The notes under the pieces: model-generated
Databases searched by the model: none
Seen by the model: only the letters and a program-made list of their open reading frames with translations
What the model was told of the DNA's origin: nothing
Shown here: piece by piece, positions 1-8,027 of the stretch
How the letters are laid out: each line of letters opens with the position of its first letter
Numbering within the stretch: the first letter of the stretch is position 1
Position numbers and translations under genes: made by a program
Source: Streptomyces sp. KL109B
Lineage (GTDB): Bacteria; Actinomycetota; Actinomycetes; Streptomycetales; Streptomycetaceae
Reading direction: 5' to 3'
Assembly: GCF_030766935.1 (NCBI RefSeq)
Contig: NZ_JASERL010000016.1
Location: 62,001 to 126,000 of the forward strand
DNA length: 64,000 nt

Positions 1-704
1 GCGCCCTCCTCGACGAAGGCGCGAACGTCGCCACCTGCGGGCGCGACGCCGACCGCCTGAAGCGGATCGGCACGCACGACCGCCTCTTCACCGCGACCTG
101 CGACGTGCGCGACGCAGCCGCCGTACGCGACTTCGTAGCGGCGTCCGCCGAGGCCTTCGACGGCCGCGTCGACGGGCTCGTCAACAACGCGGGCCAGTCC
201 CGCATGAAGCGCCTCGACGACACCACCGAGGACGACTGGCGCGACGAGCTGGAGCTGAAGTTCGCCGGTGTGCTGAATCCGCTGGAGGCCGCCCGGAAGT
301 ACCTCGGCGCCTCCGACGCCGCCTCGATCGTCAACGTCAACGCCGTCCTCGCCAAGCAGCCCGAGCCGCGCCTGATCACGACGAGCGCCGCCCGCGCCGG
401 CATCCTCAACCTCTCCAAGTCCCTCTCCCAGGAGCTGGCTTCGGACGGCATCCGGGTCAACTCGGTGTGCCTCGGGCTCGTCGACACCGGGCAGTGGACG
501 CGCCGGCACGCCGCCGCGGACTCCGGGATGTCGTACGAGGACTGGCAGGCGGAACTGGCCGCCGACCGGGGCGTCTCGCTCGGCCGGCTCGGCCGCGCCG
601 AGGAGGTCGCGTACGCGATCGTCGCGCTGCTCTCGCCGCGCGCCTCGTACATCACCGGCACCAGCATCGATGTCTGCGGCGGCGTCGGCCGCGGCATTCT
701 CTGA
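1..704 (+). CDS. SDR-family oxidoreductase, 5' end outside window
   Basis: The open frame runs from the window edge (codons in phase from base 3) to the TGA at 702-704; the start codon and N-terminal glycine-rich cofactor loop lie upstream. Family features are the NNAG motif (about bases 183-194) and the C-terminal IRVNSV...G..DTG stretch of short-chain dehydrogenases. The active-site region is unusual. Where SDRs have Ser and then YxxxK, this protein has NVNAV (333-347) and TSAAR (381-395), so Ser, Tyr and Lys are all replaced. It may act on an unusual substrate, bind without catalysis, or be a divergent isomerase-like member. It is first in a tight forward operon with the TPP enzyme (9-base gap), which points to a catabolic role. 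The family call is firm; the reaction is unknown. Confidence 0.85.
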   Translation, partial: ALLDEGANVATCGRDADRLKRIGTHDRLFTATCDVRDAAAVRDFVAASAEAFDGRVDGLVNNAGQSRMKRLDDTTEDDWRDELELKFAGVLNPLEAARKYLGASDAASIVNVNAVLAKQPEPRLITTSAARAGILNLSKSLSQELASDGIRVNSVCLGLVDTGQWTRRHAAADSGMSYEDWQAELAADRGVSLGRLGRAEEVAYAIVALLSPRASYITGTSIDVCGGVGRGIL

Positions 705-713
705 GGAGTTCGC

Positions 714-749
714 ATGTCAGATCGCATGTCAGATCGCATGTCTGATACG
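714..749 (+). repeat. 12-bp tandem repeat x3 carrying three in-frame ATG starts
   Basis: The unit ATGTCAGATCGC occurs at 714-725 and 726-737, and its third copy diverges after ATGTC. Each copy supplies an in-frame ATG, and only one ribosome-binding site (703-708) precedes them. Copy-number change would add or remove MSDR without breaking the frame but would change the distance from the binding site to later starts. Confidence 0.85.
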
Positions 750-2387
750 TCATATACGACGTACGCCAACGGCGGTGACCTCCTCGTCGCCGTCCTGAAG
801 GAACTCGGCGTCGACACCGTCTTCGGCATCGTCTCCGTGCACAACCTGCCGCTGGTCGAGGCCGTCGACCGGGAGCTGCGCTTCGTACCGGTGCGGCACG
901 AGGCGAGCGCCGTCAACGCCGCCGACGCGTACGGCCGCGCCCGCGGCACCATCGGCTGCGCGCTCACCTCCACCGGCACCGGCGCGGGCAACGCCGCCGG
1001 TTCGCTCATCGAGGCGCTGGCCTCCGGCACCTCCGTACTGCACGTCACCGGTCAGGTCGAGGCCGAATTCCTGGGCAGCGGGCGCGGGTTCATCCACGAG
1101 ACGAAGGACCAGCTCGGCATGCTGGACGCCGTCTCCGCGTACGCCGCGACCGTGCGGTCCACCGAGGAGGCGGGCGCCACCCTCCGTGCCGCCGCCCGCG
1201 CCGCGCTCGCCTCGCCCGGCGGCCCGGCCAGCGTGGAGTGGCCGATCGACCTGCAGTACGCGGCGCAGACGGACGCCACCCGGGAGACCACGGATGCCGG
1301 GAAGCCCTCCGTGGACGCGAACCAACTCGCCACCGCCGCCGCACTGTTGGCGTCCGCCGAGCGCCCTCTCATCTGGGCCGGCGGCGGCGCCACCCGCGCC
1401 GGCGCCGAGCTGACCGCGCTCGTCGAGGCGACCGGCGCCGGTCTGCTCACCTCCAACTCCGGTCGCGGCAGCGTCCCCGAGGACCACCCGCAGGTCATCG
1501 GCAACTTCGCCACCACGCCCGCCGGGCGCGCGCTGCTCGCGGACGCGGATGTGCTGCTGACCATCGGCACCCACTTCCGGTCCAACGAGACCGCCGACTA
1601 CGGGCTGAAGCTCCCCGGCGCCGAACGGCACATCCAGATCGACGTCGATGCCGCCGCCCTCGGCCGCGTCTACCCCGCCGCGCACACCCTGCACGCCGAC
1701 GCCGCCGACGCCCTGACCGCGCTCCTCCCCCACGCACGCGCCGCCGAGCCTTCGTGGACGGCCCGGGTCAAGGACGTACGCGAAGAGGTCCGCGCCACCC
1801 TCCACGACAACATCGGCCCGCAGGCGGCCATTTGTGACGCCCTGCGCGCCGCCCTGCCGCGTGACGCCGTCGTGGCGCGTGACGTCACGATCCCGTCCAG
1901 CAGCTGGGGCAACCGGCTCCTGGAGATGTACGACCCGCGCTCCAACGTGTTCCCGCGCGGCGGCGGCATCGGGCAGGGCCTCGGCATGGGCATCGGCGCC
2001 GCGCTCGCGGCCCCCGAGCGGCCCAGCGTGGTCATCGCGGGCGACGGCGGACTCGCCGTGCACCTCGGCGAACTGCTCACCGTCGCCCAGGAGCGGCCGC
2101 GCCTCACCGTCCTGGTCTTCAACGACGGCGGCTACGGCGTGCTCCGCAACATGCAGGACCGCTACAGCGAGCGCCGCTCCGGCGTCGACCTCGCCACGCC
2201 CGACTTCGAACTCCTCGCCCGTGCCTGCGGGTTGCCGTATCTGCGGATCTCGGACGCCGAGCACGCCCGCCCGGTGATCGAGCAGGCCGTCGGCTCGGAC
2301 GGGCCGACGCTCGTCGAGGTCGACCTGGCCGCGCTCGGCCCGATGAAGAACCCGTTCACCCCGCCCGTGAAGATCCCCGGCGCGTAA
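714..2387 (+). CDS. Thiamine-diphosphate-dependent enzyme (acetolactate synthase / benzoylformate decarboxylase type)
   Basis: This 557-residue protein has the normal length and layout of the ALS/BFD-like TPP superfamily: an N-terminal pyrimidine-binding domain with the activating glutamate in VRHEAS (Glu63), a middle domain, and a C-terminal pyrophosphate-binding domain with GDG (about 443) followed 27 residues later by NDGG (about 470), the Mg/TPP motif. Such enzymes ligate or decarboxylate 2-oxo acids; the substrate cannot be read from sequence. The start is unusual: three ATGs (714, 726, 738) lie in a 12-bp tandem repeat, giving MSDRMSDRMSDT. GAGGAG (703-708) is best spaced for the first. 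It sits between the SDR and an electron-transfer reductase, so a 2-oxo acid intermediate of an oxygenase pathway is a reasonable inference. Confidence 0.9.
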   Translation: MSDRMSDRMSDTSYTTYANGGDLLVAVLKELGVDTVFGIVSVHNLPLVEAVDRELRFVPVRHEASAVNAADAYGRARGTIGCALTSTGTGAGNAAGSLIEALASGTSVLHVTGQVEAEFLGSGRGFIHETKDQLGMLDAVSAYAATVRSTEEAGATLRAAARAALASPGGPASVEWPIDLQYAAQTDATRETTDAGKPSVDANQLATAAALLASAERPLIWAGGGATRAGAELTALVEATGAGLLTSNSGRGSVPEDHPQVIGNFATTPAGRALLADADVLLTIGTHFRSNETADYGLKLPGAERHIQIDVDAAALGRVYPAAHTLHADAADALTALLPHARAAEPSWTARVKDVREEVRATLHDNIGPQAAICDALRAALPRDAVVARDVTIPSSSWGNRLLEMYDPRSNVFPRGGGIGQGLGMGIGAALAAPERPSVVIAGDGGLAVHLGELLTVAQERPRLTVLVFNDGGYGVLRNMQDRYSERRSGVDLATPDFELLARACGLPYLRISDAEHARPVIEQAVGSDGPTLVEVDLAALGPMKNPFTPPVKIPGA

Positions 2388-2400
2388 GGAGGCCACCGCC

Positions 2401-3342
2401 ATGACTGAAGAGCGTCACCTGGACCTGCTGGTCCGGCGGATGACCTGGGAGGCCGAAGGTGTCCTGTCCGTCGAGCTGACACACCCCGACGGCAAGCCGC
2501 TCCCCGCCTGGGAGCCGGGCGCCCACCTCGACGTGCACGTCGGCGGCCAGATCCGCCAGTACAGCCTGTGCGGCGACCCGGCCGACTGCGGCACGTACCG
2601 CATCGGTGTCCTCAACGAGCCGTCCTCGCGCGGCGGTTCGCGCCACGTCCACACCAAGCTGCGCCCCGGCCAGACCGTCACCGTCTCCGAGCCGCGCAAC
2701 CACTTCGCCCTGGAGGACGCCCCGGCGTACGTGTTCGTCGCGGGCGGCATCGGTGTCACGCCGATCCTCGCGATGGCGCGGGAGGCCGCGCGGCGCGGCG
2801 CCGACTGGCGGATGGTGTACGGCGGCCGGGGCCGGGCCTCGATGGCCTTCACCGATGAACTGGCCGCGCTCGGCGGGGACTTGACCCTCGTACCGCAGGA
2901 CGAGCGGGGGCACATCGACCTGGACGCGACGCTCTCGGACCTTCCCGAAGGCACCCTCGTCTACTGCTGCGGCCCCGAGCCGCTGCTCGCCGCGATCGAG
3001 GAGCGCTGCCCCGGCGACCGTCTGCGCCTGGAGCGGTTCGCGGCACCAGCCGTTGAACGAAAGGCGGACGACGGCGAGTTCGAGGTCGAGTGCCGCACGT
3101 CCGGGCAGACCCTCACCGTCGGCGCCGACACCTCGATCCTGGAGGCCGCCGAGTCCGCGGGCATCGACGTCGCCAGCTCCTGCCGCGACGGCATCTGCGG
3201 CTCCTGCGAGACCCGCGTCCTCGAAGGCGCCCCCGACCACCGCGACTTCCTCCTGTCGGAAGCCGAGCACGCCGCGAGCGCCTCGATGATGATCTGCGTC
3301 TCGCGCTGCGCGGCCGGCTCCCGCCTCGTACTCGACCTGTAA
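2401..3342 (+). CDS. PDR/VanB-type ferredoxin reductase (FMN/NAD domain plus C-terminal 2Fe-2S)
   Basis: The 313-residue protein has the order typical of phthalate-dioxygenase-reductase or vanillate demethylase reductase: a flavin-binding barrel (about 1-105, with RQYSLCG), an NAD-binding domain opened by GGIGVTPI (about 115-122), then a plant-type ferredoxin domain (about 228-313) with CRDGICGSC and a distal Cys in MMICVSRC that complete the 2Fe-2S ligands. It would carry electrons from NADH to the Rieske oxygenase encoded two genes downstream. It starts 13 bases after the TPP gene with AGGAGG upstream of ATG 2401. All iron-sulfur ligands are present. Confidence 0.93.
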   Translation: MTEERHLDLLVRRMTWEAEGVLSVELTHPDGKPLPAWEPGAHLDVHVGGQIRQYSLCGDPADCGTYRIGVLNEPSSRGGSRHVHTKLRPGQTVTVSEPRNHFALEDAPAYVFVAGGIGVTPILAMAREAARRGADWRMVYGGRGRASMAFTDELAALGGDLTLVPQDERGHIDLDATLSDLPEGTLVYCCGPEPLLAAIEERCPGDRLRLERFAAPAVERKADDGEFEVECRTSGQTLTVGADTSILEAAESAGIDVASSCRDGICGSCETRVLEGAPDHRDFLLSEAEHAASASMMICVSRCAAGSRLVLDL

Positions 3343-3353
3343 GGAGACACGCC

Positions 3354-3593
3354 ATGCCTGGCACCGCGACCCCCACGGACTGGCCGTACCTGGAGATCCA
3401 CCAGTCCCGCACCCACGAGCCGAGCCCCTACGAGTACAAGCTCGCGGCCACGCTCGAAGAGGTCTTCACCAAGGTCGGTCACGAACTGGCCGACGTCGTC
3501 ACCGGGTTGAACGCCCGTCAGGTCCACGCCCCCGACGGGCAGCCGTGGACCGAGGAATCCTTCCGCGCCGAGATGCACCGACTGGGAGCGTGA
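3354..3593 (+). CDS. Small recombinase-like helix-turn-helix protein in a Rieske operon
   Basis: This 79-residue protein starts at ATG 3354 behind AAGGAGA and lies between the reductase (11-base gap) and the oxygenase alpha subunit (7-base gap). The N-terminal half has WPYLEIHQS and a helix around EVFTKVGHELADVV. The C-terminal half (GQPWTEESFRAEMHRLG) resembles the DNA-binding end of serine recombinases; from memory, database annotation calls such proteins 'recombinase-like helix-turn-helix domain-containing'. It has no catalytic domain and is too short for a recombinase. Constant placement between electron-transfer partners suggests a dedicated accessory or assembly factor as readily as a regulator. 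The function is unknown. Confidence 0.75.
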   Translation: MPGTATPTDWPYLEIHQSRTHEPSPYEYKLAATLEEVFTKVGHELADVVTGLNARQVHAPDGQPWTEESFRAEMHRLGA

Positions 3594-3600
3594 CCCCACC

Positions 3601-4632
3601 ATGGCTCTGACCGCCGACAAGATCTACGCGACCGGCCTGCGCAATCAGTGGCACCCGGTCGTCCCGTCCTCCTTCGTCGCGCCCGGCGCCATGCGCAAGG
3701 TGACCGTCCTCGGCGAGCAGTGGCTGCTTTTCCGCCGCTCCGACGGCACCCTGAGCATGCTCGCCGACCGCTGCCCGCACCGCGGCGCCCCGCTCTCGCT
3801 CGGAAAACACCTGGGCGACAGAGTGGCCTGCTGGTACCACGGAGTCGAGATCGAGACCGACGGCACCGTGTCCTCCGTTCCCGGTCTGCCCGGCTGCAAC
3901 CTGGAGGGCAAGAAGCTCGTCCAGTCGCTGCCCGTGCGCGAGGTGGCCGGCGCCGTCCTCGCGTACTTCGGTGACGAACAGCACCCGGAACCGGCCGAGT
4001 TGACGCTCCCCGAGCATCTGACCGACCCGGACACCGACGCGTTCCTGTGCTACGCCGAGTGGGACGTGCCGTGGCGCTACGGCGTCGAGAACCTGCTCGA
4101 CCCGATGCACGGCCAGTTCCTGCACCACGACTCGCACACGATGTTCGACGGCGACACCACCGCCAAGTTCCGCATCCGGGAGACCGACCGCGGCTACTTC
4201 TTCGAGAAGACCGACCAGCGGGGCGTGAACTTCGACTGGGTCGAGCTGTGCCGGACGGGCGTGGACTGGGTCGACCTGTCGATCCCGTACCCGCCGTCCG
4301 CGGGCCCCGGCGGCCCGTTCGGCATCGTCGGCATGGTCCGCCCGGTCGACGAGGGCCGCTGCGCCGTCTTCTTCTGGCGCTACCGCAAGGTCCAGGACTG
4401 GCAGCGCGATACCTGGCGTTTCCTCTACAAGACGCTCATCGAGAAGCGGCACTGGGCCGTCCTGGAGCAGGACCGCGAAATGCTGGAGGCCATGCCTTCC
4501 GACGCCGACCAGCGGGAGAACCTCTACCAGCACGACCTCGGCGTGGTCCGCCTCCGCCGCATGTACCGCGGCGAGGCGGAGAAGCAGGCGACCGAGAAGC
4601 AGTCGACCGAGAAGCAGGCCGCCGGCGCATGA
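3601..4632 (+). CDS. Rieske non-heme iron aromatic ring-hydroxylating oxygenase, alpha subunit
   Basis: This 343-residue protein has an N-terminal Rieske cluster site, C58-P-H60 and C77-W-Y-H80, which binds 2Fe-2S. The mononuclear iron site follows in NLLDPMHGQFLHH (Asp167, His170, His175/176). This is the vanillate O-demethylase or dicamba-type single-subunit oxygenase layout, in keeping with the PDR-type reductase upstream and no separate beta subunit. It should hydroxylate or O-/N-demethylate an aromatic or cyclic substrate imported by the MFS protein downstream. The C-terminus is a short degenerate repeat rich in EKQ (about residues 327-341), which looks like an appended low-complexity tail. 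The stop overlaps the MFS start by 4 bases (ATGA), so the two are translationally coupled. Confidence 0.93.
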   Translation: MALTADKIYATGLRNQWHPVVPSSFVAPGAMRKVTVLGEQWLLFRRSDGTLSMLADRCPHRGAPLSLGKHLGDRVACWYHGVEIETDGTVSSVPGLPGCNLEGKKLVQSLPVREVAGAVLAYFGDEQHPEPAELTLPEHLTDPDTDAFLCYAEWDVPWRYGVENLLDPMHGQFLHHDSHTMFDGDTTAKFRIRETDRGYFFEKTDQRGVNFDWVELCRTGVDWVDLSIPYPPSAGPGGPFGIVGMVRPVDEGRCAVFFWRYRKVQDWQRDTWRFLYKTLIEKRHWAVLEQDREMLEAMPSDADQRENLYQHDLGVVRLRRMYRGEAEKQATEKQSTEKQAAGA

Positions 4633-5906
4633 GCACCCGGGCCCGCTGGGCGGGCGTCGTCAGCCTCCTGGTCATCGTCCTGATCTCTTACGTGGACCGG
4701 GTGAACGTCTCCGTCCTCATCACGGACAAGGCGTTCACCGACCACTTCGGCATCACCGGCGACCCGACGGCGCAGGGCGCCCTGTCGACCGTGTTCCTCA
4801 TCGGGTACGGCATCGCGGCGTTCGTGCTCACCCCGTTCTACGAGACGTCGCTCGGGGTGCGCCGCGGGCTCGTCGTCAGCGTCGCCCTCTGGTCGCTGAT
4901 GACGCTGCTGTCCCCCTACGCGCTCGGCGCGCTCACCCTGACCGCGCTGCGCGCCCTGCTCGGCGCGGCCGAGGGCCCGCTGTTCTCGCTGAAGACGATG
5001 TACGTGCGCGAGCACTTCGCGCCGCACGAGGCGGGCCGCCCGAACGCGGTCAGCTCGATGGGGGTGTCGCTCGGCACGGCCGCGGGCCTGCCCCTGATCA
5101 CGTACCTCGTCTACCGCTTCGACTGGCACACCTCGTTCCTCGCCCTCGCCGCCCTGAACGCGGTGATCGGGCTGCCGCTGATCCTGCTGTTCGTACGGGG
5201 CCGTGGGGTGCGCGCAGCCGCCGAGCGGCCGGGCTTCGGGGCGACGCTGAAGGGCGCGCTGCGGATGCCCCGGCTGGCGCCCATCCTGGTCGTCGAGATC
5301 GCCACGCTCGCGTACCTGTGGGGGTCGAGCGCCTGGCTGCCCTCGTACCTGCTGCGCGAGCGGCACTTCTCGATCGGGGCGATGGGGTTCGTCTCCGCGC
5401 TGCCGTTCCTGATGTCGCTGGTGTCCGGGTTCCTCGGCGGGCTGCTGCTCGACCGGCTGCCTCGGCGGCTGCTCGCGCTGCCGTTCGTGGTGGGTTCGGC
5501 GGGCACGGCGGTCTGCGTGCTGCTGGTCGCGGGCGCGGAGAGCGACGGGCTCGCGGCCACCGGGCTGATCCTCGCGGGCGGTTTCTGGGGCCTGCAGGGT
5601 CCGGCGATCCCCACGCTCGTCCAGCACTGCGCGCCCGCCCACTTCGTCGGCAGCGCGTACGGCGTCGTGAACGGGGTCGGCAACCTCGTCTCGGCGTTCA
5701 TGCCCACCCTCATGGGCGTGGCCATCGCGGCGAGCGGCGGCCACGGCTTCGGCGCCGGTTTCAGCCTCCTCGCCGGGGCGCAGGCGCTGACCCTGGTGTG
5801 CGGGGTGTGGCTGCTGGTGCGGCCCGTGGCCCCGGCACCCGCCGCCCCGTCGGTGGAGTGGACCACTCCGGCACGGGGCAGTGTTGGGGGCAGTCCGCGC
5901 CCGTAA
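4629..5906 (+). CDS. MFS transporter, probable uptake of the operon's substrate
   Basis: The 425-residue membrane protein has about twelve hydrophobic segments. The first carries SYVDRVNVS, typical of the anion:cation symporter (phthalate/glucarate) branch of the MFS. The start at 4629 overlaps the oxygenase stop (ATGA); the open frame continues upstream, but that part is an arginine/proline-rich shadow of the oxygenase. As the last gene of the catabolic operon it most likely imports the acidic substrate. A 7-bp hairpin (5907-5926) begins immediately after its stop codon. Confidence 0.9.
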   Translation: MSTRARWAGVVSLLVIVLISYVDRVNVSVLITDKAFTDHFGITGDPTAQGALSTVFLIGYGIAAFVLTPFYETSLGVRRGLVVSVALWSLMTLLSPYALGALTLTALRALLGAAEGPLFSLKTMYVREHFAPHEAGRPNAVSSMGVSLGTAAGLPLITYLVYRFDWHTSFLALAALNAVIGLPLILLFVRGRGVRAAAERPGFGATLKGALRMPRLAPILVVEIATLAYLWGSSAWLPSYLLRERHFSIGAMGFVSALPFLMSLVSGFLGGLLLDRLPRRLLALPFVVGSAGTAVCVLLVAGAESDGLAATGLILAGGFWGLQGPAIPTLVQHCAPAHFVGSAYGVVNGVGNLVSAFMPTLMGVAIAASGGHGFGAGFSLLAGAQALTLVCGVWLLVRPVAPAPAAPSVEWTTPARGSVGGSPRP

Positions 5907-5926
5907 GGGGGCTGCGGGGAGCCCCC
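5907..5926 (+). terminator. Hairpin immediately after the catabolic operon
   Basis: GGGGGCT (5907-5913) pairs with AGCCCCC (5920-5926) across a 6-base loop, with no T-run. It is a plausible weak or factor-assisted terminator. Confidence 0.5.
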
Positions 5927-5980
5927 GTGCACGCCGTAAGGTGGGCAGGTACGCGAGGGCACGTCGGAAGGAGGCGCTGG

Positions 5981-6946
5981 GTGATCGAGCTCGAGGGGGT
6001 TCCCGAGCTGGTCGACCCGGTCATGGTGGCCGCGTTCGAGGGCTGGAACGATGCCGGCGACGCCGCCTCCACCGCGGTCGCGCATCTCGACAAGGAGTGG
6101 AAGGGCCAGGTGTTCGCGGCGCTCGACGCCGAGGACTACTACGACTTCCAGGTCAACCGGCCGACCGTCTTCGTGGAAGGCGGCGTGCGAAAGATCACAT
6201 GGCCGACGACCCGGCTCTCGGTGATCAGGATCGGCGGGGACAAGCCGCGCGACCTGGTGCTGGTCCGGGGCATCGAGCCGTCCATGCGCTGGCGCTCGTT
6301 CTGCAACGAACTGCTCGGCTTCGCGCACGAGTTGGGCGTCGAGCTCGTCGTCGTGCTCGGCGCGCTGCTCGGCGACACCCCGCACACCCGGCCTGTGCCG
6401 GTCAGCGGCGTCACCTCCGATGCGGACCTGGCGACGCGGATGGACCTGGAGGAGACCAAGTACGAGGGGCCGACGGGCATCGTCGGCATCCTCCAGGAGG
6501 CCTGCACGCACGCGGGCGTCCCGGCGGTCTCGCTGTGGGCGGCCGTCCCGCACTACGTGTCGCAGCCGCCGAACCCGAAGGCGACGCTGGCCCTCCTCAA
6601 CCGGTTGGAGGACCTGATCGACCTGCGGATCCCGCTGGGCGACCTGGCGGAGGACGCGCGGGCCTGGCAGTTGGGCGTGGACCAGCTGGCGGCGGAGGAC
6701 AGCGAGGTCGCCGAGTACGTGCAGTCCCTGGAGGAGGCCCGCGACACCGCGGAGCTCCCGGAGGCCTCCGGAGAGGCCATCGCCCGGGAGTTCGAGCGCT
6801 ATCTGCGGCGCCGCGACCCGGGCGCCGGTCCCGGCGGCCACGCCACGGACGGCGGCGACGGCTCCTCGCACCTGCGCGACAACCCGAGCGGCCGGACCAG
6901 GCCGCCGAAGCCGCCGCGCCCGGACAGCGACGACGGCGACGAATGA
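5981..6946 (+). CDS. PAC2-family protein
   Basis: The 321-residue protein starts at GTG 5981, behind a GGAAGGAGG-type site (5966-5974). The opening VIELEGVPELVDPVMVAAF followed by EGWNDAGDAAS is the signature of actinobacterial PAC2 (proteasome assembly chaperone-like) proteins. The domain spans about residues 1-270. The tail (about 275-321) is hydrophilic and Gly/Asp/Pro-rich and probably disordered. Longer frames upstream overlap the transporter and are shadows. In actinobacteria PAC2 genes commonly lie near mshC, as here. The biochemical role is not settled. Confidence 0.9.
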   Translation: MIELEGVPELVDPVMVAAFEGWNDAGDAASTAVAHLDKEWKGQVFAALDAEDYYDFQVNRPTVFVEGGVRKITWPTTRLSVIRIGGDKPRDLVLVRGIEPSMRWRSFCNELLGFAHELGVELVVVLGALLGDTPHTRPVPVSGVTSDADLATRMDLEETKYEGPTGIVGILQEACTHAGVPAVSLWAAVPHYVSQPPNPKATLALLNRLEDLIDLRIPLGDLAEDARAWQLGVDQLAAEDSEVAEYVQSLEEARDTAELPEASGEAIAREFERYLRRRDPGAGPGGHATDGGDGSSHLRDNPSGRTRPPKPPRPDSDDGDE

Positions 6947-6970
6947 CCACGCCGCACGACGGATGACGGC

Positions 6971-7006
6971 AGCGGGCCGGGACCACTGGACTGGTCCCGG
7001 CCCGCT
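6971..7006. terminator. Bidirectional hairpin terminator between PAC2 and propeller genes
   Basis: A perfect 15-bp stem (AGCGGGCCGGGACCA, 6971-6985, with its complement at 6992-7006) closes a 6-base loop between two convergent genes. No long T-run follows. Confidence 0.8.
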
Positions 7007-7017
7007 CCTCATTCCAC

Positions 7018-7065
7018 ATCCGGCGTCACGTCCGGTGTCATGTCCGGTGTCACGTCCGACGTCAC
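7018..7065. repeat. 12-bp tandem repeat x4 overlapping a stop codon
   Basis: Four units like GTCCGGTGTCAC lie at 7018-7029, 7030-7041, 7042-7053 and 7054-7065, with one to three differences each. The last unit contains the stop codon (7062-7064) of the reverse-strand propeller gene, so expansion lies wholly in its 3' untranslated region. Confidence 0.8.
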
Positions 7066-8027
7066 ACCTGATCGACGGCGATCACGTCGTACTCCGTGTC
7101 CGGCGTCGGCACCTCCACGTCGAAGCGGGCGTTCGGCAGATACAGCCGCCCGTCCCAGGCCGCGGCCGTCGTCGGGATCCGGAACAGCGGGTCGGTGATC
7201 CGGGCCACCGCCGCACCACGCGTGCCCGCCGCGTCGATCCGGAAGACGTCCACGACGTTCTGCCACTGCTGGACGACGTACAGCAGACGGCCGATGAGCA
7301 GCAGCCCGTCGCCGTTCGGCACCGTCGCGCCGCCGAGGTCGAGGGCGCGCGCGACGCCCGTGCGCGGGTCGACGCGCATCAGGCTGCCGCCCCCTGCGAC
7401 GGTGTTGACGACGATGAGCGCGCGGCCGTCCGGCGTGCGCTCGATGCCGTTGGCCGTGAAGTCGGGGCCCTGCTCCCAGTCCCCCTTGAGCGGCAGCGTC
7501 CACTGCTTGCCCGGCTCGCCGCGCCGCCCGAGCGCGACGCCGTAGAGCTGCGCCTTGTACGAGTCGGTGAACCAGGCGGTGCCCGGCGTGAGCACCACGT
7601 CGTTCACCATCGTGCCCTCGGAGCCGACGACGTACGTCCGCTCGATCCGGCCGTCGCGCGCCGAAGCGATCCGGATCTCGCGGCTGGTGGCGCCCGCCAG
7701 ATAGAGCCGGCCATAGTCGTTGATCTTGAGCCCGGCCGTCGGGTGCGCCGCGCCGAGCCCGGTGGACAGGAGCGTGCCGCGCCCGGTGGCGAACGAGGCG
7801 CGGTACACGTCGCCGCCCGCGAGCGAGCCGAAGTACGCGTACGGGGCGGCGCCGATGGCGATGCCCTCGGGCTGGAATCCGTCGGGCAGGAAGAAGCGGC
7901 GGGGCCAACCGGCGCCCGCCGCACGGGAATCGGCCGCGTGGGCGGTGCCGCCCGCGAGACCGGTGACGGCCACCGCGCCCGCGGCGCCGGCGGCCAGGAA
8001 TCGTCTACGTGCGAAGGAACGGTGCAA
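7062..8027 (-). CDS. Tat-exported SMP-30/gluconolactonase-like beta-propeller protein
   Basis: The 321-residue protein begins at TTG (8025-8027), chosen because GGAAGGA lies 7 bases upstream and the encoded start LHRSFARRRFLAAGAAG is a twin-arginine signal ending in AHA near residue 30. An in-frame ATG at 8153 would add an arginine/proline-rich extension that looks non-coding. The mature part has repeated blades (EGIAIGAAPYAYFGSL, DGRALIVVNTVAGG, NGDGLLLIGRLLYVV) like SMP-30/gluconolactonase/LRE proteins. It probably works outside the membrane as a lactonase or binding protein. Substrate and metal dependence are not visible. Confidence 0.8.
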   Translation of the reverse strand: MHRSFARRRFLAAGAAGAVAVTGLAGGTAHAADSRAAGAGWPRRFFLPDGFQPEGIAIGAAPYAYFGSLAGGDVYRASFATGRGTLLSTGLGAAHPTAGLKINDYGRLYLAGATSREIRIASARDGRIERTYVVGSEGTMVNDVVLTPGTAWFTDSYKAQLYGVALGRRGEPGKQWTLPLKGDWEQGPDFTANGIERTPDGRALIVVNTVAGGGSLMRVDPRTGVARALDLGGATVPNGDGLLLIGRLLYVVQQWQNVVDVFRIDAAGTRGAAVARITDPLFRIPTTAAAWDGRLYLPNARFDVEVPTPDTEYDVIAVDQV

